NCBI GenBank assembly: GCA_033964015.1
Contig: CM066917.1
Span: 30,145,951 to 30,209,950, forward strand
From: Scolanthus callimorphus
Lineage: Eukaryota; Cnidaria; Anthozoa; Actiniaria; Edwardsiidae
Length of the DNA stretch: 64,000 nucleotides
Reading direction: 5' to 3'
Every line of letters begins with the position of its first letter. The first letter of the stretch is position 1. The notes beneath the pieces are model-generated. The model had not been told where the DNA came from. It made no database searches and was given only the letters and a program-made list of their open reading frames with translations. The position numbers and the translations under genes were made by a program. Of this stretch, positions 12,298-23,060 are shown piece by piece.

Positions 12298-13505
12298 GTA
12301 AGTACCATATTTGGGTAAATGAAATGATATCCTCGTCTGGTACCAAAAACAGACAAAACAGAGGGGAACAACCACGCGACCAACGGAATCGAAACGCGCG
12401 GCTGTAGTAGACGACGCAAGGGGGGGGGGGGAGATTTATGGAAATAAACCATAGCAGAGGGAGACTAACTAACTATGAATAATCTACCATTTTCTCCGTT
12501 GTTCTTCTTAGTTTGCTGCTGCTATAAAGTTGCCGACCTTTTGTTGTTTGAATTAGTGAGCCGCTCTTTTGTTTACATTCGATCCTAGAAGCAGAATAGT
12601 CAAGAATAGTCTCCCTCGCAGCCCGCTGTTTGTGACCGACACAAAGAACTGGCTGCGAGGGAGACTAAGAAGTAGAAATCCTTGCAGAAATGTCGAAATA
12701 ACCAGCATCAAATAAAAACCGAGACTTGATTTGCTGCGCTCAATCAAAAATATTACACCTAATTTTCAAGTGAGTCGATTGAAATGGTTGTTTTCTCTCA
12801 TGACTCGGAAGTTTTTGGCCGCGAAAAATTACCGGCAGAGTTAAGCCACTGAAGCCGAATAACTTCAGTCAGCTGCTCTTTTGTTATTGTTTTTACTCGA
12901 TGTTAGAAGTAGAATGCAGACAAACAAAGTTTGATTCTTGATTTACCGAATTCAACCCAAAATATTTCATTATCTTTCCTCAATCATGGCCGATGGAAAC
13001 AGGTGCTCTGATCTCTGACTCGTTATTTCTCTGGTCAACAAACTGGCGGTTTCTTTGACCATGCGTCGAATGTTTTCAGAGCGCGGCCTCTCACAACAAC
13101 CCTATGTCCGTGTTTGCCGTGGAATTCAAGGCAAGAGTCAGAAAAATAGTATGATAAAGTCAGGAACAACTAGCGCGCTGGGTGTTCTAGTTATTATTCG
13201 TTTTTCCAACACCGGTGCTGTGTAAGCATATTGTCGATGGTTGAAGTGCTCTTTGTGATTATTTTTGTTCAATATTAGAAGACAAATTACGTGTTGATGT
13301 TTCGAAATTACAATCTACAAACAAAGTTTTATGTTCGATTTACCGAATTCAAACAAAGATGTCGCACTACATAACCTAAATTAACCGAAGGAAATGGATG
13401 TTTTCTCTGACTCGGTATGTTGCTAGGCCGATAAAATGGCGGCTGACTTTCCTTTAACATATGCGAATCATAGAAAACATTAAGCATTGACTTCCACAAA
13501 TGTGG
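12298..13505. repeat. Cluster of a dispersed repeat family
   Basis: At least three diverged copies of one repeat lie at about 12540-12790, 12860-13090 and 13215-13460. They share wording such as CGATTTACCGAATTCAA, TTTCTCTGACTCGG and AAATGGCGG. Further copies occur near 14380-14610, 16000-16350, 42113-42349, 42695-42870 and 51090-51265. A separate small hairpin (GTCTCCCTCGCAGCC and its complement) is at 12609-12665. The final anoctamin exon is expected downstream of 12297 but was not recognised here. Confidence 0.6.
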
Positions 13506-13521
13506 GGCTCTGAAAAGAGCC
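13506..13521 (-). terminator. Histone mRNA 3' stem-loop, H3-like copy 1
   Basis: Read on the minus strand this is GGCTCTTTTCAGAGCC, the canonical 16-nt stem-loop that binds SLBP and directs 3' processing of replication-dependent histone mRNAs. It lies 22 bases beyond the stop codon of copy 1, the usual position. Confidence 0.95.
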
Positions 13522-13543
13522 GGGGTTTGTAGCAGTGAAGCTC

Positions 13544-13801
13544 TTACACTTCACCACCGCGGATTCGCCTTGCAATCACGAATCCCATGCACACGTGTTG
13601 GGACGCTTCGGTCTTTGGTCTTGCAGCTCCAAAGAGTCGAATCTGGTTTCTCGCTGCTTGGCTTGGTCGATAGTAGCTAACGGGACTCAATCGGCCGTTC
13701 ATTTTGGGGCTGTCAACACCGTTCCCTGCTCTTCTTGGCTTTGGCTGCTTTCTCGACCTCTTTCGTGTAACAGATCTAGGAGTATACTTTCGGCGTGCCA
13801 T
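13544..13801 (-). CDS. Short histone H3-derived basic protein lacking the histone-fold core, copy 1
   Basis: This 85-residue, very Arg/Lys-rich protein is colinear with histone H3 at its ends. It starts MARRKYTPRSVTRKRSRKQ, compared with the H3 N-tail. It then has SYYRPSQAARNQIRL, matching the YRPG...REIR segment of H3 alpha-N, and ends FVIARRIRGGEV, matching the LARRIRGERA end of H3. The roughly 80 residues between alpha-N and the H3 C-terminus, which form alpha-1 to alpha-3, are replaced by about 25 unrelated residues, so no nucleosome fold is possible. A histone 3' stem-loop follows. Upstream on the minus strand (13802-14000) are four CCAAT-type boxes and a TATATAAA-like box. No intron. 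The role is unknown: a sperm or S-phase chromatin protein, or a decoy for H3-tail enzymes, are guesses. A pseudogene is less likely because copies keep the frame. Confidence 0.75.
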   Translation of the reverse strand: MARRKYTPRSVTRKRSRKQPKPRRAGNGVDSPKMNGRLSPVSYYRPSQAARNQIRLFGAARPKTEASQHVCMGFVIARRIRGGEV

Positions 13802-14000
13802 CTTGGTTGAAGATTATTCGGAGGAAATTTCTGCTCCAGTGAGTCTGTCTTTTCACCGTATGAATGACGCTGCTGAATCGAAGAGCTTTATATGTAGCGC
13901 GTCCTTCGCTTTGATTGGAGAAGAATGGCGTGATTTGATTGGATGGAAAAACAGCCAATCAAAAAGGTTATTCCTGCTCTGAAGTGACCAATAAGAACAC
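13802..14000 (-). promoter_or_regulatory. Histone-type promoter of H3-like copy 1
   Basis: On the minus strand, CCAAT motifs lie at about 13986 and 13956 (as ATTGG), 13937 and 13914, with a TATA-like CATATAAAG near 13889, about 90 bases before the ATG. This CCAAT-plus-TATA layout is typical of replication-dependent histone genes. Confidence 0.55.
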
Positions 14001-14996
14001 GGGAATGTCGATCCGCTTTCTGCGCTCGACCTTTCCTAAAACAATTTTGGCAATTTTATCGTTCAGAAGCTCTGGACCTCAGGTTTAGGTAACATTCCTG
14101 ATGAAAAATGTCTTGAAAATTGCCTTTTTTCTTTTTCTGCTCTTGCGGCTCCCAGAGCTGAGATCCAAAGCACACACAGGTCCAACAGACCAGTTAATGC
14201 ACGGTAAACTAGTCGGGGAAATCTCTTCGGTTATCTCTGTAGATAATAAACCAACGGACCAGCTGGGCGAAAAATATTGCACTTTATTGTTTGTTCTTCA
14301 CAAGTGTGTCGCGGAAATGCTGCTGAATGTGTAGCCGGCTGAGTACAGCCGCGTAATCCCAGCTGTTCTTTGTTGTTATTTATTAGAAGAACAACTGCAT
14401 TGTACCATCTACACACAAAATTAGATCCTCGATTTACCGAATTCAGCTAAAAATATGGCATCTTTTTCCTCAATCAGGTGATGGAAATTGATGTTTCTCT
14501 GACTCAGTATTTCTCTGGACAGAACAACAGCAAAGTGGCGGTTGCTTTGACCCTGTATCGCATTGTTTTCAGAGCGCGGCCGCGGTCCGTATGCGTCATG
14601 GAAAATAAAGGCGGATTCTTTGTTGATGTTATTTGGCTACCGCCGCGTACCATTGCCGTGTAGGGTGAGCGCGCCACATCGCAAGTATACGCGGGATGGA
14701 ATCTTCATAAGTTTGATCCTTTGATTTATTTAATACAGGCTTCTGCCATATTCTATAGCAGCTTCGATCAACCTTACAGGTTTTAGAGAGTCTAATGCAA
14801 ACATTGCGCACATTGATATTGTCTCCTACACAGCCCGCCGTCCTTTGTGTCGGTAACGCAACGCTTCCTTTCCACAAGAACGGTCCGCGTAGGAAACTAA
14901 CATTATCACACTTCACTGCATTGATACAACGGACAAGTAATGCATGTCCGTCGCAACTAGACAGAAAGCGTAAAGCATTGACTTCCACAAATGTGA

Positions 14997-15012
14997 GGCT
15001 CTGAAAAGAGCC
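14997..15012 (-). terminator. Histone mRNA 3' stem-loop, H3-like copy 2
   Basis: On the minus strand this is the same GGCTCTTTTCAGAGCC hairpin, located 23 bases beyond the end of copy 2. It is unchanged although the copy 2 reading frame carries a stop. Confidence 0.95.
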
Positions 15013-15035
15013 GGGGGTTTTTAGCAGTGAAGCTC

Positions 15036-15296
15036 TTACACTTCACCACCGCGGATTCGCCTTGCAATCACGAATCCCATGCACACGTGCTGGGACGCTT
15101 CAGTCTTTGGTCTTGCTACTCAAACGAGTCGAATCTGGCTTCTCGCTGCTTGGTTTGGTCGATAGTAGCTAACTGGGCTCACTCGACCGTTCATTTTGGG
15201 GCTGCCAACACCGTTCATTACTCTTCGTGGCTTTGGCTGCTTTCTTGTTCTCTTTCCAGAATCTGATTTACGAATGCTGTGCTTTCTGCGTGCCAT
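15036..15296 (-). pseudogene. H3-derived short gene copy 2, with premature stop
   Basis: The frame begins MARRKHSIRKSDSGKRTRKQ, the most H3-like of the three tails: 12 of 20 positions are identical to the H3 N-tail without gaps. It continues to SYYRPNQAARSQIRLV, then a TGA at 15120-15122 (codon 59), where the other copies read on. Beyond the stop the same frame continues to FVIARRIRGGEV and a TAA at 15036, so the break is a substitution and not an indel. It could be a pseudogene or give a 58-residue tail-plus-alpha-N peptide. The start at 15296 faces copy 3 across a shared promoter region. Confidence 0.7.
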
Positions 15297-15620
15297 CTTG
15301 CTTTAAGTTTATCCGCGATTCCGTGGCTAGGAACCAAATTGATAACATACAGACGAAATGTCTCGATGAAATGACCGTCAAACTTTCTCTATTTATATTG
15401 GATCAAAGGCGGATCGAAATTCTCGCGTTCTCATTGGTTTCTTTACTTCAGAAGAAAGCTTCGTGATTGGCTGTGTTACCATCCAATCAAATTGCCAATT
15501 TATTATCCAATCAGATTGAAGGACGCTACAAATAAAGGCTGCGCGACCCCAACAGCGCCTTCATACTTTGAAGACAGAATCACTTCAGTATAATTTCCTT
15601 TCTGATAATCTTAAGCCAAT
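15297..15620. promoter_or_regulatory. Divergent histone-type promoter between H3-like copies 2 and 3
   Basis: The 324-bp gap separates two divergent H3-like genes, the arrangement common for histone gene pairs. It holds CCAAT at 15483, 15495 and 15507 and ATTGG at about 15433 and 15464. A TATA-like ACAAATAAAGG at about 15528 sits roughly 90 bases before the copy 3 ATG. Confidence 0.6.
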
Positions 15621-15887
15621 ATGCCGGCACGCCGAAAGCACAGCGCTCGCAAAGCCGTTACAGGAAAGAGAACAAGGAAGCAGTCAAAGCCAAGAAGAGC
15701 AGAGAACGGTGTTGGCAGCCCCAAAATGAACGGACAAGTGAGCCGATTTAGCTACTATCGACCAAGCCAAGCAGCGAGAAACCAGATTCGACTCTTTGGA
15801 GCTGCAAGACCAAAGACTGAAGCGTCCCAACACGTGATGAGCAAGGGATTCGTGATTGCAAGGCGAATCCGCGGTGGTGAAGTGTAA
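15621..15887 (+). CDS. Short histone H3-derived basic protein lacking the histone-fold core, copy 3
   Basis: This 88-residue intact frame has the same architecture as copy 1: an H3-like tail (MPARRKHSARKAVTGKRTRK, with one inserted residue after Met), a basic linker, then YYRPSQAARNQIRLFGAARP and the terminal IARRIRGGEV. Lysines at positions corresponding to H3 K4, K9, K14 and K18 are present. Compared with copy 1 the tail differs by whole-codon indels and substitutions while the second half is almost unchanged, which is what a constrained protein would show. The start has an upstream TATA-like box and three CCAAT boxes. A stem-loop follows at 15917. Function unknown. A canonical H3 was not found in the window. 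Confidence 0.78.
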   Translation: MPARRKHSARKAVTGKRTRKQSKPRRAENGVGSPKMNGQVSRFSYYRPSQAARNQIRLFGAARPKTEASQHVMSKGFVIARRIRGGEV

Positions 15888-15916
15888 AAGCTTCACTGCT
15901 ACAAGTACAAACCCCC

Positions 15917-15932
15917 GGCTCTTTTCAGAGCC
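15917..15932 (+). terminator. Histone mRNA 3' stem-loop, H3-like copy 3
   Basis: GGCTCTTTTCAGAGCC, 30 bases after the stop codon. It is followed directly by the palindrome CCACATTTGTGG and GAAGTCAATGCTT, which are also conserved behind copies 1 and 2 and may be the downstream processing element of this family. Confidence 0.95.
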
Positions 15933-18789
15933 CCACATTTGTGGAAGTCAATGCTTCAAGCTTTTTGTGTAGTTCCATGTTCAGATGGTAGTTCGAAATA
16001 CTTAGCTACTTTTTCTAGTCCGTTATACATCGGCCTAACAAGAGTCGAAGAAAGCATCCGTTTCCATCGGCTGAATGAGGGAATGTAGTGTGATATTTTC
16101 GATTTATCACTCCTTTAAGAGTGATTTTCTATACTGTTCCCTTGTTCTTAAAAAATATGGAGCACAGAAAGTTCGTTTGATGTTGCACTAAACATAACCG
16201 TATACTCTTGTGGGAACTCCTCTTGTGTCACTAAGTTTGTTATTCAATGTTAGGTAAATCATGTATAACCCTTTATGTGCAGATGGTTATTTCGAAATTT
16301 CCAAAAACTGCTGAGACAAGGAAACGATCGAATTGGGTTCTTTCCTCAACGGCAATATCTTCAATATCGAGTGAAAACAATAACAAGGGAATGCCCGACG
16401 AGAACTCTAACCATTTCACACACAATACACTAAAACCCCGCACAAGAATCAGGCAAAAAGTGGATCAGAACGGAAGTGGCTCTAGTTTTCAAAATAACAC
16501 TAGGCTGCTTTATCTTACAGTACGGCCACGTTTGTTTCTCTTAAAAAAAATTTGCTGTTGACTTTCGAAGAACAAAATTTCTCTTGTGATTTCTAAGTTC
16601 TAAGAATTGGTCTAGATGCATGAACATGAAGTTTTTGTTTGATGCATCGTCCAGATCGTCCTAAAACGACGCGACGCAGGAATCAAAACCTATTACTTGG
16701 ATCGTTAAAGATAACAAAGGGTCGGCATCGGCAATGCTGCGAGCAACCACAATATCAAGAAATTCTGAGCTACAGGGTTAAGAATTGGGCTATGAAATTG
16801 CAAATTAACTCAATTCGCTGCTGAAGCAGAATACTTTTCTAGTGCCTACATGTGCGATATTCTAGTTATACAAAATGGCGCGAAGTCGGGCCATGGTCGA
16901 TGATCCAGCGCATTATACGAAGGAATACGCATTTGTCCCTGATGACAGGCAGCCGAATCAAATTTTGTATATAGTTTTTTGAAAATAAAGAGGGACAAAA
17001 AGTATTGGTTGTCTTCCCGGTCACATATTCGGCCTATTCGGTGATGCATATTTGTTCCTTTTCAGGCGAACACTAGGAAAGAACCGCACTTCCTGGCGAC
17101 TTCTAAAGAGACAACAATATGAATTCCCTTCAATGGATTTACGCACAATAATGACGGCGACCTATATGTTGTAACGATTGTCAAATAAGGTACTACGCAG
17201 GATTTCTTACAGTGCATTTTCATAACTATGCTCAAATGAAGACAAGGGACGTGGTGCTCTTAAAAGTCAGGAAGAGTCAAAAAACAACCCAGCTCCGTCA
17301 CTAGCACACGCCCTTGGAGGGTCAAACATTGGTTAGTAAGGGACACACAGGTACTGCCAGAAATGAGCTACGGTTAGAATCTAATAGTCTGTATGCAGGT
17401 GGCTTAAAAGATAGTCTCGATGCGTCCTAAAAGCACGAAGGCGCGTTATTTGCTATAAAAGGAGGCCTTACCATTGAAGAAAATGCGCAAGCAATATCGA
17501 TGTGCTCAGTGTAGCCTTGTAAACGCGGATTAAGCACCGAGGCTGTGCAGGGACATCTGCCAATCGATGGCCGCTTTTTTCCCGCGTAAATGGTTAATCG
17601 CTCTTTTCGAGCGTATTTCATTTTGGCAGTTTTACTGACAAAAATGTATTTGTGAGGTTTATTTGTGACAATGGCTCAGCAAGTGAAGTAACTTTGACTT
17701 TAGCTGTGGTTTGACTTCCCGCCCAACACATGTAAAGCAGCGCCGTTTCTTCGACTCGTTACAGATTCACCTGGAAAATTCTGATAAAACTACTTCTACA
17801 TTAACTAAGGATAAGACATGTATATTTTTCTAAATTAACGTAAAGGAACTAGATTTCTAAGTATTTAAAGTATTGGTAAATATTTTCTCTTCGGAAGTTG
17901 TAATGAACAAGGTAAACAATTCGTAAACGCACCAGCTTTTACTACGCGTTTTGTATGGTGTATCATGCATCAAACCGTTGTATAACATACTTGTATGTGT
18001 TAATGTATTCAAGGTGTTCTCGGTAGAATAGTCTGAATCGGTAGAATCTCTGTTTTGTGGAAATTGAGGACGAGATATCATACGATTCAAGTATATTCAA
18101 AGTCTTCAGTCGCTAGATTCCGTCGCTGCGCGACTCGTGCGATATCGCTTTTTTCGTGCTATTTTCTTAGAGGAATCTAGCCTCCTGAAGCTTTGAATAA
18201 TCCTATAATATCCCATCTCATTGTCGAATAAAAGGCAATGAGAATATATTTGTATTTCGCTAATATTGTAAAACGAATTTAGTAATAAAACCTAAAATAA
18301 GATAAATAAATCACGACTTTTAAACTATCTTTGTATGTATATGTATATATTTATAGGATAGAATTAATATCTACAGGTTATTGCGTGTTTACAGAAAATT
18401 GTTTGAACAATTTTAACCCTAAAGGATCTAGACAATCGATATATTTAAATAGATACTAAATATAATCTTTCCTCGGGGTAGGCAAATAAACTGTTCTCCT
18501 GACGTAGACTGTTAGTTACCCCTTCTTAGACTACGAACGTCCTACATTGGAAGAAATCAAGCTACTAAGCAAGTTATTTCGTTTGCGGTGTGGAGCTAGT
18601 TCTGTACCTAATTCAAAAACTTTCAAACAAATAGCTGGCTTCAAAAAGCGCGCGTACGAAGGAATTGCGACGCATGCGTAAAGAGGGGATCTAACGCGAG
18701 ATTGACTCGTATTCAGTCGTCAGCAATGAGGGTGTTCGCTGATTGGCTGAACATTTTTCCATGCGCAGAAAGCTTTTCTGTCAACAGCT
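15933..18789. other. Intergenic region with repeats
   Basis: No gene recognised. About 16000-16350 is a copy of the dispersed family seen at 12540-13460. A hairpin of about 108 bp at 18093-18200 has ends ATTCAAAGTCTTCAG and CTGAAGCTTTGAAT. The remainder is AT-rich. Confidence 0.45.
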
Positions 18790-19097
18790 CATTCTCATAC
18801 CCAGAGCTCCCCGGCTCGTCTGTCCGCAGGGGGGAGGCTATGGGGACATCCATTTGAGGACCGTCGCTGATTGGCTGATTTTGAGCGTTGGAGCATGCGC
18901 TGAAAGGTCTTTCTCTTAGCTCTGTATTAAATCTCGCGCATGCGTCAGTGGCTGTCACCAGAGCTCCTCCCGCGAGGAGACGAGCCGGGGAGCACTGGGT
19001 TCGAGAATGTCAACAGCTCTGCATCAAATCTCGCGCATGCGTCAATGGCTGTCACCAGAGCCTCCCCCGCGAGCCTGGGAGGTCTGGTACGAGAATG
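18790..19097. repeat. TIR element with CATTCTCRTACCCAGAG ends
   Basis: The left end is CATTCTCATACCCAGAGCTC; the right side carries TCTGGTACGAGAATG and an internal second end near 19005. A direct duplication of a segment with AAATCTCGCGCATGCGTCA lies inside (about 18929 and 19027). The closest relative is at 45118-45330. Non-coding. Confidence 0.6.
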
Positions 19098-19208
19098 GTA
19101 TTGGACGCAGTATACTTGCGGCGAGCTTTTGTGACCGATAAAAAGCTGCTGCTCTGATTCCGCTAAGCATGCGTACACTTCAAAAAAAAAAACATGATGG
19201 TACTTTTG

Positions 19209-20213
19209 TTAAGTGGCGGATTCGATCATAAAGGGATCCTCCCTACAGGGGTACATGCAACTCCCGATCACCCGACGAAACTCCGAACTCACACCAAAAT
19301 ATATCACGGGATGAATCACGTGACTGATTAGCAACATAATGCGACAGATGACGTAGACGTCGGCATGGAGACGCACGCCCTTCAGGACGAATAATATTCT
19401 GGAGACCGCCCATGGAATGTATGTGAGCATAAGAACAAGCGTGATCAAGACCATCGCTTTAGTGACTCGCATTTCTGCGAGTTGACGAGTGTTTTGTAGT
19501 CGGGTACAAACTCGTACTGATCCGGGTCTGATCCGATTAGCTGAGTGAATTGTTCTGCGAATTTTGATGTGTGAAACTATTACCGAAATTACTGCTATAG
19601 TCCCTGTAAGTAGGACAAGGGAATTCGGGGTTCCTAAAGCGAATGATTCGGGTCTCCATATAATGAAACTTTTCTGTCTAAAGAAACCAGTTATTCCAAT
19701 CGCTACTGATGCTAGCCAAAGAATTGCAAGCAAAATTCGCACTCGTCTGGTCTTGAGCCGATGTCGGTGAGCCCGCAGTAGCGAATCATGGCGGTCAATG
19801 CTTAGCAGAATGAGGCATGCGCAGTTGATAAACAAAGCAGGTGTCGTGATCAACACGTGCGTCTTGGATAACACCCTACTCGTCTTCTGATTGGTCGAGA
19901 AAACAAAGAGCGCGATGCTTATAGGAATGTTCACACAAGAGCCAATGAGATCCGCTGCCGTTAGGTTGCCTAGGATATGCACCGTCGAGTCCCGTATTCG
20001 CAGCTTTATCCGGTGCCGTTTGAAGCTGAATACATAAAATATGACAACATTGCCTGGTATTCCTATTGACAGGAAGAAGAATAAAATAACACCGCTGACA
20101 GCTTTGCCGGTGATTGTGGGCTCATCTAGATCAACCAATGATTTGTTGTTTGTTGAGCTGTTGACCCAAGCCATAAGGTACCCCACTACCTCTATATCTG
20201 TGGATGAAGTCAT
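19209..20213 (-). CDS. Class A (rhodopsin-family) G-protein-coupled receptor, intronless
   Basis: This 334-residue single-exon protein has seven hydrophobic segments. Landmarks in order: an N-terminus with a possible glycosylation site (NSS at about 18), IGIPGNVVIFYVF (TM1, Asn1.50), NLTAADLIGS (TM2, Asp2.50), SIDRH at the end of TM3 in place of the usual DRY, LLAILWLASVAIG (TM4), TKAMVLITLVLMLTYIPWAV (TM6, with YIPW where CWxP is usual) and HPVIYF in TM7 in place of NPxxY. The tail is short, with a CMYPC cysteine pair that could be palmitoylated. It would act at the plasma membrane; the ligand cannot be told. Cnidarian genomes have many such intronless orphan receptors. The frame is intact. 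Confidence 0.85.
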   Translation of the reverse strand: MTSSTDIEVVGYLMAWVNSSTNNKSLVDLDEPTITGKAVSGVILFFFLSIGIPGNVVIFYVFSFKRHRIKLRIRDSTVHILGNLTAADLIGSCVNIPISIALFVFSTNQKTSRVLSKTHVLITTPALFINCACLILLSIDRHDSLLRAHRHRLKTRRVRILLAILWLASVAIGITGFFRQKSFIIWRPESFALGTPNSLVLLTGTIAVISVIVSHIKIRRTIHSANRIRPGSVRVCTRLQNTRQLAEMRVTKAMVLITLVLMLTYIPWAVSRILFVLKGVRLHADVYVICRIMLLISHVIHPVIYFGVSSEFRRVIGSCMYPCREDPFMIESAT

Positions 20214-22489
20214 TTGAGGACTTTATATAAATCATCTGAAGATGCCTGGAACGAATGAAGTCCTGGGATGCTATCGTTTTGTTTTATGAAAAGCACAACC
20301 CATTTCTGGATTGAGCTTTCGTCTGGCACCCTCAATACTGCTCGATAGACCGAAAGCAAATATTTTTTCAGTCCAACCTACGCGAAAATTATTCAGTAGG
20401 TGTTTTCTGGGCAAAACGTTCCTTTTCGAGATTATTTTCCTCCCTAGAAGTTTCTACATCTGTCAGTGGATGAAAAAAAGGAACAAATATCCGGAACCCT
20501 GACATTATAATTTAAGTGAAAGCAAATACCTTCTAATCGTGAAAAATAGCGTTTATTAGTAATACTACCTTCCCAAAAAGCACGTTCACTTTCCCGAGAA
20601 AATTGTTTTTCATGCTTTTATCACTCTATTCTTTTTACCCAAAAACACTAAACAGTGAGTTCAATAAATGCGATAATGTTTTACCCCTAGTACTCAACTT
20701 GACATGAGCAACATCAGAATGACAATCTAATGCTATAATTGAACTTACCTTGGTGTCTATAGCTTCAGAAACAAATCTTTTCCCTTACAACACAAAAATG
20801 CCCACAAACTTCGCCACTGTCATAAACTTTGCAGATCCTTTTTTTTGTCGGAGGATTTATTCCATCATCCAAGTGTAAAATTGTTAATAGTAGACAGTTG
20901 ATCACTACACGGCACTTAATGGGAATAGCCTCTTGCTGTTTGGTCTGGTTGCATTTGGGAAGAAAGGTGGTCATTTTCGGCATTATGAAGGGCTTTATTA
21001 AAAGCTGATTGGATGGTGTAAGTTCTAATTCCTGATTTGTATACTCGGTGTCTATATTTTGTTTGTTCTTATTTTCGTCAGTTATACAATAAAACGCTAG
21101 TGGCACCTGTTCCGGGGAAAGTCAAGAACTGCTGGAAAAAATTCACTTATTTGCTGGGAGCTTCTAAATAACACCCATGTATTTCATTTTCCGAACGTCT
21201 TGCGTGTTAGGAACTTTTACTGTAAAATATTTAGTAACTTCTTATGCTTGTGTGAGGATTACAATGTAAACGTGAATCATGTTTGTCGATATTATTTTAA
21301 TTTTCAACTCATTTGACAATGGACATTATTCACACCATGAGGTGTGCAAAACCCGCCATTTACCGAGATTCTTGACAGGCGTATGTATTTAAGGGCCTGT
21401 CCAGGGGCAAATTTAGATTGCCCCAAGGAAAAAATGAAGAACCAGGACAGGCTCTAGATGGTCAAAATTTGGCGCGCTGTTATTAAAATGTAGTAATTAT
21501 TGCTGCGAGGCCCTCAGGCCGAGCAGCGACACTAATCTTTGTTCCCAGGCATTTTCAAATTTGCCTTTCTTCCCGCCGCTGTTTGTTCCCGCTGTTCACG
21601 GGACATCCCGCCAGTCCCGCGGCAAGAATATCCGTGAGCTTTGGTGCGCTCGGTTTGTCGGAGCCACAGCCTCGCTTCCATGCATCACCTTGTGTGTCAC
21701 CAAAAGTCCACATCTGGCGAGTTTCAGAGGATATCCTGGCTGGAATTCTTACTTCTAAGGATGGAGCACTTAGTGGATATTTTATTGGCTGTTTGTTTTT
21801 CAAGGCTTCCTCCGAGAATCAACTTTTGCGAGCTCTCTACAGTTTTACAGCGTATTTGAACCATTTGAAAATTCAAGATGGCGGCAACAACAAGGCGGCG
21901 AGTTTACTTCACATCCAAATGATATTTCCAGTGGGGAACGATGCATCAGATACATGAGATTTATTTCGCCGAATTAGTGGAAGGATTTCTTTTGAAAGTA
22001 AACTTTAAGTTTATAAAAGGTAAGCGTTTGTTTTTGCAGTTGCATCGACACATGTTATGCAGCTTACTTGGGCTTACTTCAGAGTTTAGGGCCGTTCCAC
22101 AACTGTTTAAAACTTAAAAGTACTGTTTGGGTGATAGTTTTTAAAAGGCCTCTCTAAGCTCAGATCTTCTTTAGTCAAAGCACTGGACTGGGGTCAAAAA
22201 GAAACAGGCTCGGAAATATTGATAGTTTATTCATTATTATCATGAACCATGAAAAAGTCACAAATGTGCTATCACATTTTTTTTCTGTACCCCCCGAATT
22301 CTTCAGAGGGGTAGGAGCTCGAAGGTTGAAATAATTCTTGGGGTCAAGGCCTGAAAACGTTCAATTCTTGGGGGTGACTGCTAAATTCTTGGGGGTAACT
22401 GCTGATGTGATGGTGAGCAAATTAACTAGTTATTACATTTACATGTAGGTCATAACCCAGGGGTACAAATTTTTTTATGGCAGGGCCTA

Positions 22490-23060
22490 ATGATAATTCC
22501 GTTCATTAATCAATAAGAATTGATAGCGAAAATCCAATTGATAACAATCAATAATAATTACTTGGTATCGAGTGTATCAGCTAATTGATAATCATTGATA
22601 CTCAAAAATTTTCGGCCAATCAACTTATCAATTATTAATGATTGTATAGTGTGAGTACCTTCTAGGCTCCATGCTATGTTCCTTATTGTTATCTTAACTG
22701 TGTATACTGGTAGATATGAAATAGCTTTATCATGAAGGCGAATGCAAATAAACAAATGTGTCCTTGTCATGTTGTTAAATTCACGTTTAATGGTGCCTGA
22801 AATTTGTGTTAGGGATGGATCTCACTAAGGCCTGTTGTAAACATTGAGCCTATGCAGCACCAAACCAAACAGTTATATGAAACATTGAACAACCGAAAAT
22901 TGATATTAATTGATGAAATAAATATAATCGATAGCATTGATTGAGAAATCGATTACTCACAGAGATCCCCCTTATAGATTTCAATCAATTTTTGATATAA
23001 TTTGTTAATTTTGTCATGGTATCTATCATTATTGATTATCCATTTTAACAATTGAACATG
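22490..23060. repeat. AT-rich stretch dense in ATTGAT/ATCAAT words
   Basis: Many copies of ATTGAT, ATCAAT and TTGATAAT occur in both orientations, for example near 22515, 22540, 22590, 22900, 22930 and 23030. A short similar piece is at 25770-25800. It may be a degraded palindromic repeat. Confidence 0.5.

Noticed and set aside
13535..13810. Plus-strand open frame starting MKLLHFTTADSP, repeated at 15027
   Set aside because: It is the antisense of the H3-like genes; histone stem-loop direction and H3 homology support the other strand.
21555..21957. Overlapping open frames of 65-124 residues on both strands
   Set aside because: No domain, no splice support and three frames open at once; looks like composition or a repeat.
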